From Candidatus Saccharimonadota bacterium (GTDB lineage: Bacteria > Patescibacteriota > Saccharimonadia > Saccharimonadales > Saccharimonadaceae), in the NCBI GenBank assembly GCA_003545655.1, contig DODJ01000019.1, forward strand, positions 1 through 5,972: DNA of 5,972 nt. Direction: 5' to 3'. The translations under genes and the position numbers were made by a program. The notes under the pieces were generated by a model that was not told the origin of the DNA, made no database searches, and saw only the letters and a list, made by a program, of their open reading frames with translations. This document shows positions 1-5,972 of the stretch, one piece after another (the first letter of the stretch is position 1; every line of letters starts with the position of its first letter).

Positions 1-1362
1 AAGTTCGTCTTCAAGGTCGCGGATGTTAAACACCACCATCGGGTTATTAATATCGATATTCGATTGTTGGCTAAAGATACCCGCAAACGTACCGGTTGTA
101 TACTTGCGAAGGCGTTGTGCAAGTGATGGTCCACTGCCCCCCATATGAAGCAAAGTGTCATAAAGGTCAGAAATAGTTGGTGGCGGTGAGTTGTGGGTAA
201 GCGGGTCACTGGTAATACCAACACGAGCGTAGGTGTCGATAAGCGCTTGATCAAGATCGGCCTCTTCAGAGGGGCTTAATGCCGCTACAGCTGCGCCATT
301 TTCTGCTACCTGTGAACCCCCTAACATAAGGCGGAATAGTCCGTGTAAGGTAACAAGGTTAGCACGCAGGGCGTCATCTGCTTCATCACTGTCGATGACA
401 CGAGGAAGATCAAATGGATTAATGCGTGTTTGTGAGTTAAGACTAAGGCGAATATACGCTCCGCCCACCGCATCGGCGAGCTTCTGATACTCGTTTTCAG
501 GGTCGATAATAAGGATTTCAGCACCCAGCATCATACTACGAAGCGCTTCAAGCTTCACTGTAAACGATTTACCCGCACCAGACTTTGCAAACACCACCAT
601 GTTGGCATTTTCTAGCTTGTAGCGGTCAAAAATAACCAGCCCGTTATTATGCATATTAATACCGTATAAAATACCCGTGTTATCAGTAAGGTCGGCGCTA
701 GTAAAAGGGAAGCTAGTACTAATAGCGCCAGTATTCATGTTACGACGAATTTGCAACTGGTCGGACATTTGCGGCACACTACTATTTAAGCCTTGTTCTT
801 GTTGTGACGATGCTACCTTACTAAAGACCATTTGTTGCCCAAATATCGTTTCAATTTTTTGCTGCATGAAGTTAAGCTCGTCCATACTATCTGCCCAAAG
901 AGTGACGTATAGCCCAAACCTAAAGAACCGCTCGGCACCCACCTGAATTTGGTCTCGAAGTTCCTCGGCGTCGTTAATAGCCGCTTCAAGGGCAGGGTCA
1001 CGGACTCTCCCCTTCTCTTTATTGATCGCATCCGAGGCCTCAAGCTGGGTTACCTTTTTACGAAGGTTGTTAAGCACCACCTGGCTTTCAACCGGGTAAA
1101 TATACATACTTACATCAAGTACTTCATCGATGTTGATAAGTGAACTGAGCCACCCGGTATAAATTTGCCGTGGGTAGCCATATACATAAATAGTGCGACC
1201 GTACTTTGTACCTAAGCGGAAATACGAACTATGAATTTCAATGCTACTTGGGGCAATAAGGTCACGAAGGGTAGAAACCCCCTTAAGAAAAGCCTGCTCT
1301 ACTTGCGCTTGTTCCTGCGCACGTTGTTGAGCGGCAACATCTGCTGCAGTTTGTTTTGCCAT
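1..1362 (-). CDS. virB4: VirB4-family T4SS ATPase, partial (C-terminus beyond window)
   Basis: Cytoplasmic or inner-membrane-associated ATPase expected to power assembly of, and transport through, a type IV secretion channel. The visible 454 codons start at ATG 1362 and stay open to the window edge. Residues 1-30 are a Gln/Ala-rich helical lead. Residues 32-92 match the second half of the VirB4 N-terminal domain (motifs such as LGTKYGRTIYVYGYPR). A predicted coiled segment lies near 97-140. The Walker A motif is AKSGAGKS at residues 259-266 (bases 565-588), with K265 as the phosphate-binding lysine. It is followed by LIIDPENEY (284-292) and INPFD (314-318), both typical of VirB4/TraC. Walker B and the rest of the RecA-like domain fall outside the window. 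In classical VirB4 proteins about 430 residues precede Walker A; here only 258 do, and the missing part matches the gene just upstream. A good Shine-Dalgarno GGAGG and a TAATG overlap support this start and coupling to that gene. The family call is firm; the substrate is unknown. Confidence 0.93.
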   Translation of the reverse strand, partial: MAKQTAADVAAQQRAQEQAQVEQAFLKGVSTLRDLIAPSSIEIHSSYFRLGTKYGRTIYVYGYPRQIYTGWLSSLINIDEVLDVSMYIYPVESQVVLNNLRKKVTQLEASDAINKEKGRVRDPALEAAINDAEELRDQIQVGAERFFRFGLYVTLWADSMDELNFMQQKIETIFGQQMVFSKVASSQQEQGLNSSVPQMSDQLQIRRNMNTGAISTSFPFTSADLTDNTGILYGINMHNNGLVIFDRYKLENANMVVFAKSGAGKSFTVKLEALRSMMLGAEILIIDPENEYQKLADAVGGAYIRLSLNSQTRINPFDLPRVIDSDEADDALRANLVTLHGLFRLMLGGSQVAENGAAVAALSPSEEADLDQALIDTYARVGITSDPLTHNSPPPTISDLYDTLLHMGGSGPSLAQRLRKYTTGTFAGIFSQQSNIDINNPMVVFNIRDLEDEL

Positions 1363-1376
1363 TATTGCATTCCTCC
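1360..1376 (-). promoter_or_regulatory. Shine-Dalgarno and stop/start overlap before the VirB4 gene
   Basis: On the minus strand GGAGG (1376-1372) sits 9 bases before the ATG at 1362. The stop of the upstream gene and this start share one base (TAATG, 1364-1360). The ribosome binding site lies inside the last codons of the upstream gene, the usual arrangement for translational coupling of partners needed in fixed ratio. Confidence 0.8.
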
Positions 1377-2240
1377 GGTTGGTGCTGGCCCTGGCGCTTT
1401 TTGTACATAGGTAGTAGCAATGTTGTCAAAATTACCAAGGGGTTGTCGTAGAGCGGTATCGGGGTTGTAGTAGTTATAGTAAAGTTCACCTAGTGATTTT
1501 GTATCAAGTTGGACACTTTGCACCCCCATTTGAAAGAGCCCAGAGATAACCGCGTCTACCCTGTTTTTTATCTCGTCCTTCGCTTTTTGGTAGGTGGCCG
1601 CATCTATATGGGTAATGGTGTTTTGAGGGCGGGCAAATAGCTTACCAAAAAAACCTTTCCCTTGCTCAACAAAGTTCGCGGCGTCACCCTTAGGGAAATA
1701 CGGCACAACAATATAGAAGCTTTTTTCCATAATGTTTGCTTCCTGCGCAAGTACATCGATAAAGTTAATATAATCATCCATAAGTACCCCAAGAAGCATA
1801 TTGTCTTGTGAGCGTCGTTCGTTAATAAGTTTGTCGATGTATGGCCCAATATCTACCCGTTGCGAACGAATAAGAATTTGCACCGGGAAATTTAGCGAGT
1901 TAAGGAAGTTTTGGTAGCTATACTCTACCCCTTCGCGTTCACGGTCACTCATGAGGTCGAAGTTAATCGACTTACAGGCAACTACCGCCCTAAAACTACC
2001 GTCATTCATTACCACCATACCATCGCGCATTTCCGATAACTGTAGTGTGCTTTGAGAAGAGTTGGGGTTTTTAGGGGTAGGTTTTTCAGGCGTGGTCTGC
2101 TGCTGTGTTGTTTGCGCAGAACCTACTATAGGTTGTGGAGGGGTAGGCTGCTGACCAGGCACGGGAAATTGTTGCTGAGGGGTCGCCTGAGGAGCCCCTG
2201 GTTGGGGGGTTTGATTGAACGGAGAGTTATTTGGTGGCAT
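1362..2240 (-). CDS. TraC-like / VirB4 N-terminal-domain protein without ATPase domain
   Basis: A 292-residue soluble protein with no signal peptide, membrane segment or Walker motif. Residues 1-62 are a disordered Pro/Gln/Thr-rich lead. The folded part begins near residue 66. MRDGMVVMNDGSFRAVVACK (71-90) and the following SINFDLMS match the opening strands of the VirB4/CagE/TraC N-terminal domain, where a DGSF-like turn and a phi-x-F-x-x-(L/M)-S pattern are usual. Other likely family segments are the helix 99-116, PVQILIRSQRVD (119-130), SFYIVVPYF (174-182), and a closing GELYYNYYNPDTA (251-263) resembling the L-x-x-x-Y-NP end of that half-domain. A short Pro/Gly tail ends the protein. It overlaps the VirB4 ATPase start by one base. 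I infer that it assembles with that ATPase as the missing first half of the VirB4 N-terminal domain and helps contact the membrane components. It could instead be a diverged regulatory paralog. The start at 2240 is preceded by GGGAGTGGGA, so it is plausible but with loose spacing. Confidence 0.85.
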   Translation of the reverse strand: MPPNNSPFNQTPQPGAPQATPQQQFPVPGQQPTPPQPIVGSAQTTQQQTTPEKPTPKNPNSSQSTLQLSEMRDGMVVMNDGSFRAVVACKSINFDLMSDREREGVEYSYQNFLNSLNFPVQILIRSQRVDIGPYIDKLINERRSQDNMLLGVLMDDYINFIDVLAQEANIMEKSFYIVVPYFPKGDAANFVEQGKGFFGKLFARPQNTITHIDAATYQKAKDEIKNRVDAVISGLFQMGVQSVQLDTKSLGELYYNYYNPDTALRQPLGNFDNIATTYVQKAPGPAPTGGMQ

Positions 2241-2250
2241 ACCCTAGTTT

Positions 2251-2260
2251 TCCCACTCCC
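2251..2260 (-). promoter_or_regulatory. Probable Shine-Dalgarno of the TraC-like gene
   Basis: On the minus strand GGGAGTGGGA precedes the ATG at 2240. GGGAG is 15 bases from the start, farther than usual, while the closer GGGA is 10 bases away. It lies in the 32-base gap after the PrgI-family stop. The next in-frame ATG is codon 71, at the start of the conserved core, and has no comparable upstream purine run, so 2240 is preferred. Confidence 0.5.
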
Positions 2261-2272
2261 TTTAATAGGTAT

Positions 2273-3289
2273 TTATCTAAGCGAGATCACTACTTCATCG
2301 GACGCTTCTTTTGCCTTTTTCTCAAGCCGGTGGGCTTCATGGGCAATTGTCTCGATAGATAAATCATCAGAGTTGTTTGCAAGGTTCATTATACCAGCAT
2401 CCACTACTGTATCGCTAGTGCTTGGTGGAGTTTCTTCAATACCTTGGGGTGGCTGTGGTGCTGAACTTGGTTGTTGCGCCGCCTGGTGAACCGCATCGTT
2501 AATGGGTTGAATAACCGACTGATGAATATTTGGGTAGGGGTCGTAGGTTGGCTGTTGGTAGTTTACTACTGGGGGCTGTGGAGCAGCCGGGGTTGGTTGT
2601 GATATCGGCTGAGTGATAGTTGGCTCGGCGGGCGGCGCGACCACAGGTGTACTTGGCGCTGCAACTGGTGTAACTGGGGCGGCTGTAGTTGCCATAGTAG
2701 CTTGTAGCATATGCTCCCTTGCCTCTTCACGCATACGAGCGGTGCTATTGCTCATCATTTGGTCAAACCCTCGAGCCACCGAAGTGTTGGTGTCAAGAAT
2801 ATCTTCAGCGCTTTGCGCTTCAAGGTAGGCATCGTTATTCATAGAAGTACCCATAGCGCCACCAGTACCGCGTATTGCCCACCCCTGTGAGTCGACAATA
2901 TTCGCTAGGTAACTTAAGCGCTCTTGCGCTTCGGTTTGCGAAAGGTCTTTCGTGCGGTGTTCCTCTACCGATTTAGGCGCCGATATTTCTATAAGGCTTT
3001 CAATACCCTCTGGGTCCCAAAGTCGCTGATGGGGTTTAAGATAAAACGATATCATCGCCGCTAGGTAAATTTCCATAGGTTGATCCTTGCGAATAGGAAA
3101 CGCCAACGTGCCAAACAGCGCCATGAACGGCAACGGAATGATTGCCAACCCAATAAATAACTGTGCCAGTCCCCATGCCGCCAACCCAAGCATAGCGGTA
3201 ATAATTAAGTAAATAAATTGGCGAAAACTAAACGGCCCAATGAGCTTGTCATCTGCTTCAACATCTTGAGGGACTTTGTAAGTTGCCAT
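2273..3289 (-). CDS. PrgI-family (VirB3-like) T4SS inner-membrane protein with Pro-rich tail
   Basis: Small inner-membrane component that in T4SSs sits next to VirB4 and VirB6. The N-terminal 100 residues carry the family signature: YKVPQDVEADDKLIGPFSFR (4-23), two closely spaced membrane segments (about 23-44 and 46-65), then QPMEIYLAAMISFYLKPHQR (70-89) and LWDP (90-93). The 338-residue length far exceeds a minimal PrgI/VirB3 (roughly 100-130 residues). The extra part has a soluble helical segment with RLSYLANIVDSQGWAIRG (124-141), an acidic/helical stretch to about 200, a Pro/Ala/Gln/Thr-rich linker (about 203-293), and a terminal block NLANNSDDLSIETIAHEAHR (302-321) ending EVVISLR. The linker is probably flexible and cytoplasmic; the terminal block looks like a conserved docking element. 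The gene lies 21 bases after the VirB6-like gene and 32 bases before the TraC-like gene, the order expected for prgI-virB4 modules. The start is set by the signature and the ATG at 3289. Confidence 0.92.
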   Translation of the reverse strand: MATYKVPQDVEADDKLIGPFSFRQFIYLIITAMLGLAAWGLAQLFIGLAIIPLPFMALFGTLAFPIRKDQPMEIYLAAMISFYLKPHQRLWDPEGIESLIEISAPKSVEEHRTKDLSQTEAQERLSYLANIVDSQGWAIRGTGGAMGTSMNNDAYLEAQSAEDILDTNTSVARGFDQMMSNSTARMREEAREHMLQATMATTAAPVTPVAAPSTPVVAPPAEPTITQPISQPTPAAPQPPVVNYQQPTYDPYPNIHQSVIQPINDAVHQAAQQPSSAPQPPQGIEETPPSTSDTVVDAGIMNLANNSDDLSIETIAHEAHRLEKKAKEASDEVVISLR

Positions 3290-3302
3290 AATATAAAGTA
3301 TA

Positions 3303-3306
3303 CCTT
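3303..3306 (-). promoter_or_regulatory. Weak Shine-Dalgarno of the PrgI-family gene
   Basis: In the 21-base gap between the VirB6-like stop and the ATG at 3289, the only purine-rich element on the minus strand is AAGG, 13 bases from the start. It overlaps a near-palindrome (AAGGTATACTTT). This is a weak site; coupling to translation of the preceding gene may matter more. Confidence 0.35.
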
Positions 3307-3310
3307 ACTA

Positions 3311-5972
3311 CTAAAGCTTTGAAATGTCCCCTATATGAGGTGATTTTTCTGCGTTTATTCGGCCGCTAATTTGCGGGTCTGTTAACGCGCCAATAGCCGC
3401 ATCACGAAGATTTTCAACCTCTATTCTTGTTAGGGATTCGCTTGCTGTTCCAGAGGTTGCCGCAACATCAGCCATACGCTTTAAGGCGACGGCGTCTTGA
3501 GCCGCCATGCTTTCAGGTGAGAACTTACCCTTACGAACTCGCCTCGCGACGGCATCGTTGATATCATTGTCGGAGCTAACTTCACCCCTGAGTATCCTAT
3601 CTGAGAAGTCACCACCAAAGTAATCGGCTTTGGCAACATGGCCATTTGAATGAAGACCACTTGCAATTTCTTGACGTACGCTTTGAGAAACACCGCTAGC
3701 ACCAGAACTTTTAACAATACCCTCGACTTCGTCGATGGTTGCTGTTCTTAGTTTTTCCCTCACTGCCGCAAGTCGTGTATCTTCGTTAGGCTTTGCCACA
3801 TACACCTTACCACCACGCATTACCTGGTTGCCTGTAGCAAGTTCTTGTAATTCACCACTCGTAAGCCCTTTTGCTTTAATAAGCTCGTTGGCGTTCTTTA
3901 TTTGTTGTTCTCTTTCTGCGCCTACTAGGGCGGCACCCGTTGCTGATAGTTGAGTACCGTAATTACCGCTAATGGCGTTTGCACCCTTATTAATTTTTGC
4001 TCGTAAGTTGCGAGGGTTAAATAACCCACCCTTACCTTGATACGTACCGCCCTGTATCTGCGCCCTTCTTCGATCCGATACACCTTTACGGTACTTTTGG
4101 TATTGTCCAAGACGAGATTTTTCATAGGTTGATTTAGTAGCGCCCTGTGCCGCACTCGATCCACGCTTCCCTAGCCCCTGTATAGCATTTCCAATTGCTG
4201 GTATAGCATTCATAGAACCCTTTAATAACGGCCAAATGGCGAATAAAGGAATAACAAGTGCAAGGTAAGCGGCGACCTGTAAGATAACATCATCGCCAGC
4301 AGCAGCGAGAAGAATAGATGATGCGAGCTGTGCAGCACCGTATAGTAACCCGATTATTGGGAATAGTAATAACAACCCGGTAAATATTTTTCGCCATTGT
4401 TGGAAGTACTTTTCGGTATTTGGAAGCAAATACGCTATAAATGCCAGTGGTGATATAACCACAAGAAGCACGATAAAGGTTTGGCGTGCAATAAGCAGCA
4501 CAAAGACAGTAAGAAGGGTTATGAGCCCTGCTACTATCGCGAGTATTACTGCACCAAGGTTTATCCATATTAACGCCACACCCGCGGCGCCGGCAATAAC
4601 TAACGATAGAATACCCCCAAGGTGTCCGCTTTGATCGGCAATCTGGGAGGTATCGGTAGAGAGTACTTCCCCTGAAATTCCGGTAAACATATTCTTTAAC
4701 CCATACCCTGCAATATTAGAAAGGTCGACAGCGAGCTGGCATATAAAGAAAGAGGTATTAACGAGGATTGCTCCAATGATAAGCCGTGGCAATAATTTCT
4801 TTACCCCGTAATTACTCACCCCCACCCCGGTTAACTGGCTAAAGATGACTATTAGAAACACAATAACAAACGCTACGTTTGCGATATTGCGAATAACCCC
4901 CCATGCCGCCGCTGTCTGATCACTAGTGAAAAGCCCCGAGTCTACCTCTAGGAAGTTCTCTGATAAGTATCCATAGGCACTGTCGGCAAGGTTTGCCCCA
5001 GTACGAAGTACTGGACATAGGAGCCAGCCGATATCTGGGATGTTACAGGAGGTTGTTAGCTCTGTTTCGCATCCTTCGGCCTCGGGATCATTGCGACACT
5101 TATTTATATCAGGAGTCTCTTCTGAGGGATCAATTCCGTTCGTTAGTACCCAATTAATATAGTCTTCGGCCAACTCATTAATTTTATTGGCAAACTCGAC
5201 ACATCCGTTATAACTTGCTCCTATACGTACCGACCCTGAAATTACCGACCCTGCGCTAACCGTTCCGGCTGGTAGATTTGTCGTATCTTTCGAGAGTATA
5301 CCGGGGGTATACATATCGCTAGGATTACCACTTATAGAAAATGAGCGCTTGTCATTACCCCAGGTGGCATTTTTAATGACCGGTTCTTTTTGTCCCTCTT
5401 CGTATACTTTTATATCCGTAACACCTTGTGATATATTAGCTGCTCCCTTGTCCGAAACGGTAATGTCACAAGTAGATAAAAAGGTGTTATATAGAAGCAG
5501 GTAGGCTTGAGCGTTAGATAAGCCATTAATCGTAGCTGCTCTGGGTGAGTTTAGGAAGGTGTCGCGCTCTGCGTTGGTGCCAGTGCTTGACTTACTTGGA
5601 CGATACCAGCTACCCGTTCCATTTTTAAGACAATCAGATGTAGAATCACTTGCTGCTGTACCAGCGCGCCTAAACCCAATGTCACACATAACATAAAATA
5701 CAGCGTCGGTGTCACCGGCTGCTGCCGAATACCCAAGCGCACTAAGCGCAGCTTGGACAAATGCCGCATTTGAGCAAGAGACTTTTCCGTATTCATCAAC
5801 ACCTGGTGCGCCTGCATCATACAGCCATCTTCCCGCAAAAACATCCAGCGGCTGTGTACCTGGGGTAAATACGTCGCTAAACCAAAGATAATTAGCGGCA
5901 TTCGATTCACTTATATTGTCATGTAGTAGTGCGAACGAGCCATCACGCAACGGTGAGTAAGTAAAACAGGTA
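3311..5972 (-). CDS. VirB6/TrbL-like polytopic T4SS membrane protein, partial (5' end beyond window)
   Basis: Probable inner-membrane channel component. The frame is open to the window edge: a TTG at 5950 could be read as a start, but seven more sense codons (TCFTYSP) precede it, so the true start and probable signal peptide are likely off the edge. Residues below are counted from that TTG (879 to the TAG). Residues 1-350 are non-membrane, Ser/Thr/Gly-rich and Cys-containing (59, 89, 107, 161, 250, 285, 294, 302, 312), probably extracytoplasmic. Residues 353-577 hold about seven membrane segments (near 353-373, 386-411, 445-465, 466-488, 491-510, 523-548, 555-576), including SNYGVKKLLPRLIIGAILVN (379-398), a style typical of CPR VirB6-like proteins. 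Residues 578-879 are a hydrophilic tail, strongly basic at 595-660 and then mostly helical. Seven segments with a basic tail predict N-out, C-in topology. It lies 21 bases upstream of the PrgI-family gene. The VirB6/TrbL assignment rests on topology, motif style and context; the ectodomain and tail are unassigned. Confidence 0.8.
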   Translation of the reverse strand, partial: TCFTYSPLRDGSFALLHDNISESNAANYLWFSDVFTPGTQPLDVFAGRWLYDAGAPGVDEYGKVSCSNAAFVQAALSALGYSAAAGDTDAVFYVMCDIGFRRAGTAASDSTSDCLKNGTGSWYRPSKSSTGTNAERDTFLNSPRAATINGLSNAQAYLLLYNTFLSTCDITVSDKGAANISQGVTDIKVYEEGQKEPVIKNATWGNDKRSFSISGNPSDMYTPGILSKDTTNLPAGTVSAGSVISGSVRIGASYNGCVEFANKINELAEDYINWVLTNGIDPSEETPDINKCRNDPEAEGCETELTTSCNIPDIGWLLCPVLRTGANLADSAYGYLSENFLEVDSGLFTSDQTAAAWGVIRNIANVAFVIVFLIVIFSQLTGVGVSNYGVKKLLPRLIIGAILVNTSFFICQLAVDLSNIAGYGLKNMFTGISGEVLSTDTSQIADQSGHLGGILSLVIAGAAGVALIWINLGAVILAIVAGLITLLTVFVLLIARQTFIVLLVVISPLAFIAYLLPNTEKYFQQWRKIFTGLLLLFPIIGLLYGAAQLASSILLAAAGDDVILQVAAYLALVIPLFAIWPLLKGSMNAIPAIGNAIQGLGKRGSSAAQGATKSTYEKSRLGQYQKYRKGVSDRRRAQIQGGTYQGKGGLFNPRNLRAKINKGANAISGNYGTQLSATGAALVGAEREQQIKNANELIKAKGLTSGELQELATGNQVMRGGKVYVAKPNEDTRLAAVREKLRTATIDEVEGIVKSSGASGVSQSVRQEIASGLHSNGHVAKADYFGGDFSDRILRGEVSSDNDINDAVARRVRKGKFSPESMAAQDAVALKRMADVAATSGTASESLTRIEVENLRDAAIGALTDPQISGRINAEKSPHIGDISKL

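Noticed and set aside
2241..2272. Possible terminator or promoter in the 32-base gap before the TraC-like gene
   Set aside because: No stable stem followed by a T-run and no convincing -35/-10 pair are present; the gap seems to hold only a ribosome binding site.
2052..2489. A 145-codon plus-strand open frame opposite the PrgI/TraC-like junction
   Set aside because: It is antisense to the Pro/Gln-rich coding stretches, which yields Arg/Leu/Gly/Trp-rich nonsense, spans the intergenic gap, and has no family resemblance.
3295..3306. Near-palindrome AAGGTATACTTT upstream of the PrgI-family start, as an operator or ribosome-binding-site-hiding hairpin
   Set aside because: It is only about 10 bases, AT-rich, with one mismatch and no loop. 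That is expected by chance in a short AT-rich gap.
5551..5910. A 119-codon minus-strand frame inside the VirB6-like gene
   Set aside because: It is out of frame with a long, well-supported gene whose translation has coherent domains. It has no recognisable motif or ribosome binding site.
1..5972. Use of the UGA=Gly code (Gracilibacteria/Absconditabacteria)
   Set aside because: All four genes stay open under the standard code with no in-frame TGA, and glycine is served by GGN codons; stops seen are TAA, TAA and TAG.

Overview
The window is one tightly packed, single-direction gene cluster. All four genes read on the minus strand, so transcription runs from high to low coordinates. It encodes the membrane and energy core of a type IV secretion system (T4SS). 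In transcription order the genes are: a large polytopic VirB6/TrbL-like protein (3311-5972, 5' end beyond the window), a PrgI/VirB3-family inner-membrane protein (2273-3289), a TraC/VirB4 N-terminal-domain protein with no ATPase domain (1362-2240), and a VirB4-family ATPase (1-1362, C-terminal part beyond the window). The gaps are 21 bases, 32 bases and a 1-base stop/start overlap (TAATG). No internal promoter or terminator is visible, so the cluster looks like part of one operon that continues past both edges. There is no gene-free stretch over 300 bases, and I see no credible plus-strand gene, RNA gene, mobile element or CRISPR array.

The likely source is a member of the Patescibacteria/CPR, most probably a Saccharibacteria (TM7) relative. 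The basis is recognition of family style: a PrgI protein with a long Pro-rich tail ending in a conserved-looking acidic/helical motif, a separate TraC-like protein directly upstream of VirB4, and a VirB6-like protein with a big Cys-containing ectodomain. This is inference from remembered family features, not a search result. The three visible stops are TAA, TAA and TAG. No in-frame TGA occurs inside any of the four genes, which fits the standard bacterial code and gives no sign of the UGA=Gly code used by Gracilibacteria and Absconditabacteria.

Functionally, the VirB6-like protein would form the inner-membrane part of the channel. PrgI (VirB3-like) would sit beside it and dock the VirB4 motor. 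The TraC-like protein and the VirB4 ATPase together appear to make up one VirB4 whose N-terminal domain is split over two genes. Nothing in the window (no relaxase, pilin, coupling protein or outer-membrane core) shows whether the machine moves DNA or protein.

The most interesting points are the split VirB4, the large Cys-rich ectodomain plus 300-residue cytoplasmic tail of the VirB6-like protein, and the Pro/Gln-rich linkers on two adjacent interacting components.
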